Assembly: GCA_016840285.1 (NCBI GenBank)
Contig: JAEOSR010000062.1
Coordinates: forward strand, 62,001 to 126,000
DNA length: 64,000 nt
Direction: 5' to 3'
Origin: Candidatus Hodarchaeota archaeon
GTDB lineage: Archaea > Asgardarchaeota > Heimdallarchaeia > Hodarchaeales > Hodarchaeaceae
Part shown: positions 56,256 through 64,000 of the stretch, one piece after another
How positions within the stretch are numbered: the first letter of the stretch is position 1
Layout: each line of letters opens with the position of its first letter
Position numbers and translations under genes: made by a program
Notes under the pieces: generated by a model
Databases searched by the model: none
What the model saw: only the letters and a program-made list of their open reading frames with translations
Told to the model about the DNA's origin: nothing

Positions 56256-56390
56256 TATTAGATCAGCTTGGGCGGTAAGAAATGAAAACAGTAAGAAGAA
56301 AAGTATTTGCCACCCAACGAATAGTGTAATAGACTTTTTGATAAAGAAAAAACTGCTGGGTTTCTATAGCTAGGTTACTTGTTGTTAATT

Positions 56391-57707
56391 ATGATTTATA
56401 ACCTAAAAAACTGGAAGACTATAGTAAAATCACCCAACTTTTTAATAGGAACCTGTTTTCTAATTTTGCTATTCCTTATGCTCTTTTTAATGGAGCCCAC
56501 TCCTTCTGGAGGACAGGTTGTTTTTGGACTGGTGTTTCTTCTTTTACTTGGGGGATTTTTTATGTATATCTTCACCCCTCAATTAGTTGCCTTGATGCGT
56601 GAATTCCTTATAACATCTAAGAGTTGTATAATCCCTCCACTCTTTTTGTTTATTATTTTTGGAATATACCGAATCGTTGTACCAACTACAACAGATCCAT
56701 TGGTAACTCTAGTCCAGATTTCTGCCAGTCTTATCTTTATTTTAACTCCAAGTTTACTGTATATCTCGTTTCATGAGCAGAATGAGAAGGGATTGTCCTA
56801 CATCGATGTTATTGCTGGTATGTGGGTGTGGCTTCCAATAGAGTTTGGTCTTGTTGATGATTTCTTAGGCACGGTAGAATTTGGGAATCTTCCTTTTGAC
56901 ACATTATTGGCATTATTTGCTTTTTTTTATCCACTGATCTTTGTTCGTCATCATGACATGGGATTATCTTTTTCTATCTCAACGGAGGATCTAATGATTG
57001 TTATATTAGCTGTTGGAATACTAATGCTCATTATTGTTCCCCTAGGTATGCTTACGTTTTTCTTAGCTCCCCCCGCAGTAATAGTCGAGAATATTGTGAT
57101 TCTTATTCAAAAGATTCCAGGATCCTTAGTTGAGATAGTTCTTACTTTTCTACTCATATTTCTTGGAACAGCACTAATAGAAGAACTGTTTTTTCGAGGC
57201 TTTTTCTTTCGACTCCTTGAAGAGAAGTTTGAGCAGGAGCATCTCTCAAATGGTTGGTGGTATGGGGGAATCGTTGCATTAGTTTGCTTAATTATCATTA
57301 CCCCTTGGATTGATGATTTACTGCAGATATTCAGTTGGATTCCAATGACTACTTCTCTCAGAGACATTATTGGGTCCTTAGCTAAACCTTTAGGAGATGC
57401 AGAAGGTCAAGCTTGGCCTCTCGTTCAGTCCATTCCCTTAGAAATGTTATACTTTGTGGCTGCTATAGTTCTTGGATTAATTGCGGTCATTTTGACCTAT
57501 AAAACGCAGGATCCTCTGGTAGCTGCACTAGTCTTAAGCTCACTCCTATTTGGTTGGGCTCATTTTGAAGATGTTAGGTATATTTTTTTTGCTAGCATTG
57601 CAGGTTTTGCTTATGGTGGAACATATTGGAAAACACAGAAAATTGTGCCAGCTGCTTTAGTCCATACGACCGTAAATACAATCTGGGGGATATTTTTGGG
57701 TTTCTAA
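56391..57707 (+). CDS. CPBP-family intramembrane metalloprotease (CAAX protease-like)
   Basis: About 438 residues with ten or more membrane helices. The C-terminal half carries the three CPBP blocks: EELFFRG (E-E-x3-R), FGWAHFE and HTTVNTIWG (H-x3-N). The N-terminal 250 residues are extra helices. Members cleave prenylated proteins or bacteriocin-like peptides, or only scaffold. ATG 56391 is preferred over a TTG at 56379. There is no prenylation-motif protein nearby. Confidence 0.88.
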   Translation: MIYNLKNWKTIVKSPNFLIGTCFLILLFLMLFLMEPTPSGGQVVFGLVFLLLLGGFFMYIFTPQLVALMREFLITSKSCIIPPLFLFIIFGIYRIVVPTTTDPLVTLVQISASLIFILTPSLLYISFHEQNEKGLSYIDVIAGMWVWLPIEFGLVDDFLGTVEFGNLPFDTLLALFAFFYPLIFVRHHDMGLSFSISTEDLMIVILAVGILMLIIVPLGMLTFFLAPPAVIVENIVILIQKIPGSLVEIVLTFLLIFLGTALIEELFFRGFFFRLLEEKFEQEHLSNGWWYGGIVALVCLIIITPWIDDLLQIFSWIPMTTSLRDIIGSLAKPLGDAEGQAWPLVQSIPLEMLYFVAAIVLGLIAVILTYKTQDPLVAALVLSSLLFGWAHFEDVRYIFFASIAGFAYGGTYWKTQKIVPAALVHTTVNTIWGIFLGF

Positions 57708-57723
57708 GCTCAAAGAAGTCGAT

Positions 57724-58521
57724 TTAGGGTTGAGTCAACATTCTTTTGACAATAGGAATTAACTCAGTAAGATTATCAATTATTTCAAATTTATCTTTTT
57801 GTATTTTCTTTGGCTTAGAATCCTTCTTTCTCCAAACTAGTACAAACTTCATTCCAAGTTTAGTGGTAAGAATAGCTTCCTCAATGGAGTCTCCTACAAA
57901 GATAACTCTTTCTGGAATTGTTTTGATAACTTGAAGCATCCTTTTGAAATATTCTGCTGAAATTGCCTTTTTAGGTGCTTTAACCGTATCGAAACCAATC
58001 AATTCATGAAAAAATTTCTCCAGATTGTGACAAGCAACGGCTCCTTTAACATGGCGAGAGGAAGCGGACGAAGCTATATGCATACGTAGATAATCTATCT
58101 TAACTAATTCTGATAAGACTGATTTAACTTCAGAATAGAGGATAGGATACGAACCTTTCGCGAGTGCTTCATATTCTACTAATGATGTCTTCAAAAGTGG
58201 TTTAATATCGTTTTTATGCTCTAGTGGGACAGATTCCAAGATGAATTTTTCCCATTTAGCGTCAATTACATTATATTTTCTCATAAAAACTTCTGAATTA
58301 GTACTCCATTTTTCTGATTCATTAAATTCCTTGGTAAGTCGTGTTATTTCTTCTATCCAATTTTTAAAAGCAAATTCATGAATTTTAACGACTTTTTCAC
58401 GTTTCATTCCTATGGGTACCAAAACGTTCTCTAAATATTCCCCATAATTGCGATTTACAGCATTAACGTCCGCTAGGACTCCATGTAAATCAAAAAATAG
58501 ATCCCAGTGAAATTCTGGCAA
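57724..58521 (-). CDS. HAD-superfamily hydrolase
   Basis: 265 residues from a TTG start. Motif I is DLHGV (D11 nucleophile, H13 where phosphatases usually have Asp), motif II IASSAS, motif III a Lys near APKK, motif IV FVGDSIEE. A helical cap fills residues 20-130. The D-x-H variant occurs in some HAD members, so the chemistry may differ from ordinary phosphatases. Confidence 0.82.
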   Translation of the reverse strand: MPEFHWDLFFDLHGVLADVNAVNRNYGEYLENVLVPIGMKREKVVKIHEFAFKNWIEEITRLTKEFNESEKWSTNSEVFMRKYNVIDAKWEKFILESVPLEHKNDIKPLLKTSLVEYEALAKGSYPILYSEVKSVLSELVKIDYLRMHIASSASSRHVKGAVACHNLEKFFHELIGFDTVKAPKKAISAEYFKRMLQVIKTIPERVIFVGDSIEEAILTTKLGMKFVLVWRKKDSKPKKIQKDKFEIIDNLTELIPIVKRMLTQP

Positions 58522-58665
58522 TATTAATCATTAAAAGGATAATTTTTTCTTTCTTAATTGTTTTTACATTGAACCAAAAAAGGTAATTCTTTCTGAAACC
58601 ATTTGCTTTTCCTGAAATGACGGAGTAATGTTTACCTAAAGGAAACAATTCATTGTTGAATCATA

Positions 58666-58800
58666 CTAGTATAGTTCTTCTCCACATCTAGGACAATATT
58701 TCACAATATACGTTATTTCATTACCACAATCCTTGCAACGCGGACGCTGTGCTTCCTTTTTTGTGTTAAGACTTGAATTTTCATTTAATTCTTTAGTCAT
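58666..58800 (-). CDS. 44-residue zinc-ribbon protein
   Basis: Start ATG at 58800, stop TAG at 58666-58668. A Lys/Asn-rich leader of about 20 residues is followed by a perfect four-cysteine ribbon (CKDCG ... YCPRCGEEL). Such single ribbons occur as small nucleic-acid or protein-binding factors. It lies in the gap between the HAD gene and the next plus-strand gene. Confidence 0.6.
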   Translation of the reverse strand: MTKELNENSSLNTKKEAQRPRCKDCGNEITYIVKYCPRCGEELY

Positions 58801-58992
58801 TATGTAAACCGATTTCCAATCAAAGGTTAATAGAATTATTCTTCATTATTCCTTAGTAATGGTTTTAATTGTTGATGTAAATGCTTCTGGAATGCTTAAA
58901 ATAAGTATTAATTATATTGTCTCTTTCTATTATCACTATATTTTTTAAGTATAATATAAATTAAAAAAAACCAAAGGGGAATAGAACTGTCT

Positions 58993-59385
58993 TTGATAAG
59001 AAAGAAATTGGATGCGTTGGATATAACATGGAAAATTGCTTTTAGAAAAACATTACTTGTTTTTGGGTGCTATTTTGGCGCATTAACTATCTGTTTCATA
59101 ATAGTTATGGGATTAGGTATTATTTCTTTTGGTTTATTTCCACAAGAGGTATCTTCAACGTTTTTTAATGATACGACAATCCGCTTTTTTGCGCTTATAG
59201 TTCCTTTTTTTGGGTGTCTTATTGGCCTGTTTAAAGCACTAATAGACATATTAAGCCTTAAAGAAGAGGATTCTTCCACCTTCCTGATATACATAATCTA
59301 TACAAGGACTTTAGATTCGAGAATTATGAGAGATGACCATGGAATTAAAAGTGCGAAAGCAATTGATTTTGGAGAATTTTCGTAA
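58993..59385 (+). CDS. Small membrane protein
   Basis: 130 residues from a TTG start with GGGGA upstream. It has two hydrophobic helices (about 21-50 and 61-82) and a charged tail. The tail's last 50 or so bases overlap the next gene in another frame. The overlap suggests translational coupling with the phosphatase. Family not recognised. Confidence 0.55.
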   Translation: MIRKKLDALDITWKIAFRKTLLVFGCYFGALTICFIIVMGLGIISFGLFPQEVSSTFFNDTTIRFFALIVPFFGCLIGLFKALIDILSLKEEDSSTFLIYIIYTRTLDSRIMRDDHGIKSAKAIDFGEFS

Positions 59386-59842
59386 GTCTGATCACTTTAC
59401 AATAATCTTCATATGTTCTGGAAATATCATTCGAAGCCCGTATGCCCATATCCTTTTCGAACACCTCATACAAGAAGATTTAGAATTATCAAAAAAAATC
59501 CAAGTAGAATCAGGGGGAGTAACTTATCGAAACTATTCTATATCAATAGAATCTCGTGATATGTTATTAAGAGAAGGTATTTCTATTGAAAAAATCGATG
59601 AGTTCAAATCGCGATATTTTCCAGATCATCCCAACATGTTCGAAGGAGTAGATCTAGTCTTAGTAATGGAAAAAAACCACATACGAAAAATCCCCAATGA
59701 AAACACCTTTCTATTACTGGAATTCACCTTAGGAATTTCTGATAATGTTCCAGATCCCTATTTTGATCCTCCTTTTGAGAGATCTTTTCAGATGATTAAA
59801 GAGGCTTTAATTCAATTGAGAGAGATATTCAGAAATTATTAA
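59333..59842 (+). CDS. Low-molecular-weight protein-tyrosine phosphatase
   Basis: 169 residues. The P-loop CSGNIIRSP (C28, R34) has the C-x5-R-S signature, and the general acid Asp lies in VPDPYF near residue 142. Length and order fit LMW-PTP/arsenate reductase-type enzymes. The second Cys used by arsenate reductases is not obvious, favouring phosphatase. It overlaps the preceding membrane-protein gene by 53 bases and meets the next gene tail to tail by four. Confidence 0.9.
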   Translation: MTMELKVRKQLILENFRKSDHFTIIFICSGNIIRSPYAHILFEHLIQEDLELSKKIQVESGGVTYRNYSISIESRDMLLREGISIEKIDEFKSRYFPDHPNMFEGVDLVLVMEKNHIRKIPNENTFLLLEFTLGISDNVPDPYFDPPFERSFQMIKEALIQLREIFRNY

Positions 59843-60654
59843 TCTTCTCTTTCTAATTTACTTGTTATTTCTTTGGGTAATGCGAAGAAACCAGTCAGGA
59901 TGAAAGCTAAAGAAACAAGAAAGATATCAAACCATATAAAGTAAATATATCTTAGATCTGAGAAGTGCCAAGGCGCCCAGGATGCGTATGTCAAAGCTAA
60001 TAATGAAAAACCAATTGTCAATATCCAAGCGGATGATAACTGCTGATTTTTCCCATAAAAATAGAAAAGATAAGCAATTAGTATTGATATGGGGATAAAT
60101 TCTCCGAACAAGAATCCATACATCGTTTGTTCCACAGAATTAATATCCACAAGAAGTACTAGTCTAAAGAAGAACCAAATCTCTCCAGCGAGGAAAACTA
60201 TCAAACCAGAAATGTATATACTCTTTTTATCCTCTGTGAAAAGCATCATTGTACCAATCATCATTCCTGTGACCCATAAGATCATGGGATTTCGCCAAAG
60301 AAAGAAAATGAATGGTTCGTCCATATTAGCAAAATCAAATCCTAGGGATTGTAAACACATACCAATGAATGTAACACTATAAAGTAGGAAAGAGATTCCC
60401 CAAATGAGTTGATACATGCTTTCTTTCCGAGGAGGCGGTTTTATAAGATAACGATAGAGAAGATAACCTCCAATTGTTAACAAAAGGATAAGAGCAGAAA
60501 AAGAAGGACCGAAGAGCATATAGCTATCGGTGAGTTGGGGGATCTCAAATCCCTTTGGTAGAGTTAGGACTGTGATAGCTGAGATGATGTAGAAAATCAT
60601 TATTAAGATTACAAAAACTAGATGACGCCCTAACAACTTTGTGATTTTCAACAT
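59839..60654 (-). CDS. Unknown multi-pass membrane protein
   Basis: 271 residues with about eight helices and a short charged tail. No motif recognised. It follows the TIM-barrel gene at 60669 after 14 bases, so the two share a transcript. Confidence 0.6.
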   Translation of the reverse strand: MLKITKLLGRHLVFVILIMIFYIISAITVLTLPKGFEIPQLTDSYMLFGPSFSALILLLTIGGYLLYRYLIKPPPRKESMYQLIWGISFLLYSVTFIGMCLQSLGFDFANMDEPFIFFLWRNPMILWVTGMMIGTMMLFTEDKKSIYISGLIVFLAGEIWFFFRLVLLVDINSVEQTMYGFLFGEFIPISILIAYLFYFYGKNQQLSSAWILTIGFSLLALTYASWAPWHFSDLRYIYFIWFDIFLVSLAFILTGFFALPKEITSKLERED

Positions 60655-60668
60655 TGTACTATATTCCT

Positions 60669-61541
60669 TTACATTAGAACCTCAGGGATGTTATTCTTAA
60701 TATATGTCATGGACTTTTCAACCTCATCAAGGTCTAGTTCAAAAACGATTGGCCCAGAGAAATTCACTTCTAATAATAACTTAAGTAATTCCGAGACTGG
60801 AAGATCGTACTCCCCAAGAGGTTTGTGATCTATTCTGGGTTTTGTCCCATCATGAAGATGAAGTTCTATAATACGATCTTGGTATGATTCGAAAAAGTCC
60901 ATCACACCCCCTTTCCATTCACCAGAATATCCTGCAAGCAGATGACCCGTATCAAAACATATACTCAAGTCCAAAGCTTCGAGACATCCTTCCATTTCTC
61001 TAAAAGGAAATTCAACATTTTCAACTGCAAGTTTACGGGGTGGAACATTTGTTTGGTCAATTATCTGTTCTAGACTTTCTTGAGCGGTTGAAGCAAACAT
61101 TCTAGTCATAAAGGATTTCGCAAAATTCGGAAGATTAATTCTTGTAAATTCCGAAATCAACGCTCCAGTAGCATGTATAATCCAGCATATTGGATCTAGT
61201 TTCCTAGTTAGTTCTATTGCATCAACAAGGCATTTAATTGACGCGTTCTTTATGTGGTCATTTGGTGATGCCAATTCGATAGCCCAGAGTGGTAAGTGTA
61301 CTGAACAGGAAAAATTATTACTTGTTTTAAACTCAATTAATTGATTGATAACATCTTTACTTAGAAGTCCAGGTAAAACATATGCTAAATCACCAGTAAT
61401 CTCAAAATGATTAAAATTCCCTTGTAAACTATCTTTTACCACATCTGTATAGTTTACACTAGATATATCCAATTTTTCTTTTTCTATCATTCCAATAAAG
61501 TCTGGAAACTCAAAGGGTCTTACACCAAAGCGCAAAGTCAA
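60669..61541 (-). CDS. AP-endonuclease-like TIM barrel, CbiR-like cobamide-remodelling candidate
   Basis: 290 residues. It has the xylose-isomerase-like barrel with metal-binding residues: an H in SVHLPLWAIELASP, an E in AVENVEFP, D-x-GH in CFDTGHLL, H-x-H in ELHLHDG, and a final E in FELDL. The HLP...ASP...A-S pattern near residue 95 resembles CbiR, the phosphodiesterase that removes the lower part of cobamides. Other members of the superfamily are sugar-phosphate isomerases. The B12-dependent EutA context elsewhere in the window gives modest support. TTG 61541 has GGAG nine bases upstream. Confidence 0.65.
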   Translation of the reverse strand: MTLRFGVRPFEFPDFIGMIEKEKLDISSVNYTDVVKDSLQGNFNHFEITGDLAYVLPGLLSKDVINQLIEFKTSNNFSCSVHLPLWAIELASPNDHIKNASIKCLVDAIELTRKLDPICWIIHATGALISEFTRINLPNFAKSFMTRMFASTAQESLEQIIDQTNVPPRKLAVENVEFPFREMEGCLEALDLSICFDTGHLLAGYSGEWKGGVMDFFESYQDRIIELHLHDGTKPRIDHKPLGEYDLPVSELLKLLLEVNFSGPIVFELDLDEVEKSMTYIKNNIPEVLM

Positions 61542-61696
61542 GATTGCATTCTCCTAGATTACGATTAATGAGAATTATACTTATTCGTTCGGATTCAAAT
61601 GAAGATGTTAAAAGGCTATTTAGAATACATTTCATATGAAATTTAACTCTCTTCTATGATCATATTTAGTCCATATCATTATTAGGTTGAAGTAGC

Positions 61697-62398
61697 ATGT
61701 TTGGATGGATCATTCCTCCTCCAAAACCATCAAAAAAATCAATAGAAATCTTTGTACAGGAAAGACAAAGAAAAATTGTATCATTAAAACAATCAGGTTT
61801 ACTAAAATCCAAAGTTATTGAAAAAGCAATGCTTAGAATCCCAAGAGAGGTGTTTGTCCCCTTTAACTATCGGGATCATACCTATGAAGAACTCCCTTTT
61901 CCTCTTCCTGGAAAGAAATCAACTATATCATGTCCTCACTCCTATCCAATGTTTTATGAAGCAATTGACTTATCTCTAGGAAATAATCTTCTAGAAATCG
62001 GTACAGGTTCAGGTTATGGGGCAGTTTTAGCTGCAGAGATAGTAGGAATACGCGGTCAAGTTACATCAGTTGAAATAGATCACGACACATTCTTATATGC
62101 ACAAAAATGTATCTCCCTGTTTAATTACCCCAATTTATCCTTAGTTGTAGGAGACGGAGGAAAAGGTTATCCCTCCAATGCTCCATATGATAAAATCTGT
62201 ATAACTGCGGCTTGTGTTAAGATTCCATCTCCCCTTGTTAAGCAATTGAAGGAAGGAGGGAAATTAATAACACCTCGTCAAACATCTGAAACCGTTCAAG
62301 ACTTAATTTTACTTGAAAAGAATGAAGGTGGAGACATCAGGATAAAATCAATCGAGAAAGTGTTATATGTTCCCCTTCAAGGCGAATATAGTCATTAA
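61697..62398 (+). CDS. pcm: Protein-L-isoaspartate O-methyltransferase
   Basis: 233 residues. It has the SAM-binding motif LLEIGTGSGYGAVLAAE near 100 and the PCMT block STISCPHSYPMF near 75, where the usual 'TISQP' signature is TISCP. The end is KVLYVPLQGEY, which matches the family's V-P-L finish. It repairs isoaspartyl residues in aged proteins. It is a single gene. Confidence 0.85.
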   Translation: MFGWIIPPPKPSKKSIEIFVQERQRKIVSLKQSGLLKSKVIEKAMLRIPREVFVPFNYRDHTYEELPFPLPGKKSTISCPHSYPMFYEAIDLSLGNNLLEIGTGSGYGAVLAAEIVGIRGQVTSVEIDHDTFLYAQKCISLFNYPNLSLVVGDGGKGYPSNAPYDKICITAACVKIPSPLVKQLKEGGKLITPRQTSETVQDLILLEKNEGGDIRIKSIEKVLYVPLQGEYSH

Positions 62399-62674
62399 CA
62401 TTCCTTATTAAAGTGAAGGAATATTATTCTAGGTGAAAACTTAATGGAAATCAGTTCTGATTTAGTTGGCACACCTCTTGAACCATTTATACGGATAATA
62501 GACTGGCCAGAAATAATGTAACTGGTTAACTTACAAACTGGATGATACTGAAAAATTTATATAAAAAATCTTCATTAACGTTGGTAGTACACACGAACCT
62601 CCGTATATTGAAACAAAAGAGTTACATATAACATTAGTGGCTGAGGGTCGTATGATGAAGGGAAACTAAGATAG

Positions 62675-63094
62675 TCATTCTAGATATTCAAGCTTGAGCT
62701 TCTTGTCAGGGCCATTTAATAACGCAATATAAAGTTCTAAGAGCTGTCTTCCAATTAATGGTTCTGTACAATGGGGAGTTGTGTCTACCTCAACAATAGT
62801 TTCAGTTAACAATTCTTTTATTTCAAGTAAAGAGTGAGCTGTCCTCAGACTAATTTTTTCCCCTGTAATAGTCTCAACAATGGGAATTTCATCTTCTACA
62901 ACTTCAAAAGTGCTTAACTCTAAATCATCATAAATCTTTTCTGGAATTACCAGAAATCCATCATAACCTGTATCAATTAATACACTTATACTCTTCTGTT
63001 TTGATCCGAGAAGATTCTTGACAATTAAATCTGGAATTTTAGGAGCTAAGATGTCACTAAACACTGTTTTTTCATAGTTATATTCCACGTTCAT
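62675..63094 (-). CDS. Retropepsin-like aspartyl protease (clan AA), DTG motif
   Basis: 139 residues. The active-site block LIDTGYDGFLV has the D-T-G motif near residue 41, followed by the usual strand pattern and an LIGRQLL second conserved block near 115, as in single-domain retropepsin-like proteins that dimerise. Its ATG overlaps the stop of the upstream RHH gene by one base (TAATG), so the two are translationally coupled. Such pairs are frequent in archaea and resemble toxin-antitoxin modules in layout; toxicity has not been shown to my knowledge. Confidence 0.75.
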   Translation of the reverse strand: MNVEYNYEKTVFSDILAPKIPDLIVKNLLGSKQKSISVLIDTGYDGFLVIPEKIYDDLELSTFEVVEDEIPIVETITGEKISLRTAHSLLEIKELLTETIVEVDTTPHCTEPLIGRQLLELYIALLNGPDKKLKLEYLE

Positions 63095-63480
63095 TATTGT
63101 ACTCTCCTACCAAATCCGAATGTTCTTTTCTTCACTTCTTTCCCGACTTGAAAGACAAAACAATGTTCTCCCTCCAGATTAAGGTCTTTTATTTTGGTTA
63201 AGATCGGATCCAAAGTGTCACCTGAGATCAAAAATTCCCCACGACCGATTAAAACCCACATCCCATTGTATTCTTTAATCAAGGTCTCTTTTAATTTTCT
63301 GTATGTTAGTAGATTAAGCTGTCGCTGTCTATCTTTCTCACTAAACGGCCTATTTTTTTCCATCCAATCTTTCATTGCTTTAGTAATCGCTTCGCCTAAT
63401 TTAAGCCCTTCTTGGGCTGCTTTGGCTTTAAAACTAGTATAAGTATCCGTATCCACGTCTCTTATCAGTACATTTGGCAA
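63094..63480 (-). CDS. Ribbon-helix-helix protein with DUF5678-like C-terminal domain
   Basis: 128 residues from a TTG start. The N-terminal 45 residues have the RHH pattern (short strand VLIRDVD, then two helices), a DNA-binding dimer fold. The last 55 residues (NGMWVLIGRGEFLISGDTLDPILTKI) follow the DUF5678 pattern. It is likely to bind the palindrome just upstream and repress its own two-gene operon with the aspartyl protease. Confidence 0.75.
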   Translation of the reverse strand: MPNVLIRDVDTDTYTSFKAKAAQEGLKLGEAITKAMKDWMEKNRPFSEKDRQRQLNLLTYRKLKETLIKEYNGMWVLIGRGEFLISGDTLDPILTKIKDLNLEGEHCFVFQVGKEVKKRTFGFGRRVQ

Positions 63481-63513
63481 ATATATAACATCCTAAGAAT
63501 ATTTACATTCGTT

Positions 63514-63529
63514 ATTATTAATTAATAAT
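63514..63529. promoter_or_regulatory. 16-base palindrome, candidate RHH operator
   Basis: ATTATTAATTAATAAT is a perfect palindrome 34 bases upstream of the RHH gene's start at 63480, in the place expected for the promoter. RHH repressors usually bind such sites to control their own operon. It is also very AT-rich, so chance is possible. Confidence 0.4.
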
Positions 63530-63670
63530 GTTAACATATATATCTTTTGTTATCACTTAATCAAGAATTCAATATAACGTTGCAGTACTTCGTAACTTCA
63601 ATTTTCGAATTTTTTTAGAAAAATTGGAGGAGAAACCTTTAAAAGTGGAATCCAGCGAAGTAACACTAGA

Positions 63671-64000
63671 ATGATCAAATTCAAATTACCTCGCTTTCCA
63701 CCACGGAAAGCACGAAATACACCGACCCTTATAAACTTTGTGGTACGCTGGTTAGATAAATTTCAAATCTTATTAAACCCGATCCCAAGTAGCTCACCTT
63801 TCAACATGAAAGATCGATTGAAATTACTTTTACTTACCGCCATAGATCGAACCTCAATTTCTCGCAAAGCTCGAGATCTACGAGAACAAAACCTCCCAAT
63901 TCCCTCAGGTGAAGCTACTTTAGCATGGTTAAAAACCAAATCCGTTGAAGATATAACAGCCTCGCAACAAGCTGGTTTCTACGAATTCTTAGAGAGTCTA
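63671..64000 (+). CDS. Transposase N-terminus, ISH3/IS4-like (partial, runs off the window)
   Basis: ATG at 63671 with GGAGGAGAAACC about 30 bases upstream, open to the last base (110 codons). The segment LLLLTAIDRTSISRKARDLR followed by PIPSGEATLAWLKTKS resembles the N-terminal part of IS4/ISH3-type transposases, before the DDE catalytic core. The core itself lies outside the window, and no terminal inverted repeat was identified. The start of an insertion element so close to the RHH/protease pair marks the region as mobile. Confidence 0.55.
   Translation, partial: MIKFKLPRFPPRKARNTPTLINFVVRWLDKFQILLNPIPSSSPFNMKDRLKLLLLTAIDRTSISRKARDLREQNLPIPSGEATLAWLKTKSVEDITASQQAGFYEFLESL

Noticed and set aside
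1..64000. tRNA genes, rRNA genes and CRISPR arrays
   Set aside because: Intergenic stretches were scanned by eye for T-loop-like and repeat-spacer patterns; none was convincing.

Overview
The window looks like a stretch of AT-rich archaeal chromosome, most probably from an Asgard archaeon of the Heimdallarchaeia group. This is an inference from several sequence features: surface proteins ending in a PGF-type sorting signal (PGF, one membrane helix, basic tail); a longin-like domain fused to an Arf-type small GTPase; a huge helical-repeat protein ending in a prokaryotic RING-type zinc finger; Shine-Dalgarno sites of the GGTGAT/GGAG type with frequent TTG starts; and archaeal TATA-like elements with T-run terminators. 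No rRNA, tRNA or CRISPR array was seen.

Layout. 1-5.2 kb holds the end of a molybdenum hydroxylase operon (large-subunit tail plus 2Fe-2S subunit), EutA (reactivase of B12-dependent ethanolamine ammonia-lyase) with a YfcE-like phosphodiesterase, a cyclase-family hydrolase, a PqqD-like protein and an unknown protein. 5.5-9.4 kb has two large secreted proteins that look carbohydrate-related. 9.8-12.6 kb has a zinc-binding small protein and a compact ABC module: a 200-residue permease without ectodomain plus two different LolD/MacB-type ATPases. 12.6-26.7 kb holds two related (alpha/alpha)-barrel proteins (one cytosolic, one secreted) around a three-gene operon of two OPT-like transporters flanking a 1469-residue M28-peptidase/FtsX fusion. 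26.7-42.3 kb is a carbohydrate locus: GH130, two GH4 enzymes, a third secreted barrel-like protein, an operon of GH13_18 phosphorylase, GT-A glycosyltransferase and GH4, and a complete ABC sugar importer whose first permease carries a large extra membrane domain. 42.4-50 kb has a GT4 glycosyltransferase, the HEAT-like/RING protein, an amidohydrolase and oligoendopeptidase F. 50.1-50.85 kb is a long gene-free gap with a GC-raised, hairpin-rich segment ending in a T-run, a candidate non-coding RNA. 50.9-62.4 kb is mixed housekeeping and signalling: acyl-CoA dehydrogenase, intact M28 peptidase, tiny Lys-rich and zinc-ribbon proteins, longin-GTPase, soluble histidine kinase, CAAX-type protease, HAD phosphatase, LMW phosphatase, a CbiR-like TIM barrel and PCMT. 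The right edge holds an RHH/DTG-protease pair behind a palindrome, and the start of a transposase running off the window.

How it fits together. The middle 35 kb reads as a glycan-utilisation island. Membrane-anchored surface proteins and secreted barrels would act outside the cell. The ABC importer, and perhaps the OPT-like transporters, would bring oligosaccharides in. GH130, GH4 and GH13_18 enzymes would split them by phosphorolysis or NAD/metal-dependent chemistry. The most unusual element is the operon in which two OPT-like transporters flank a fusion protein whose M28 domain has lost key zinc and catalytic residues, preceded by two ABC ATPases that lack a full-length permease of their own. 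Functions in this paragraph are inferred from family resemblance and gene order.
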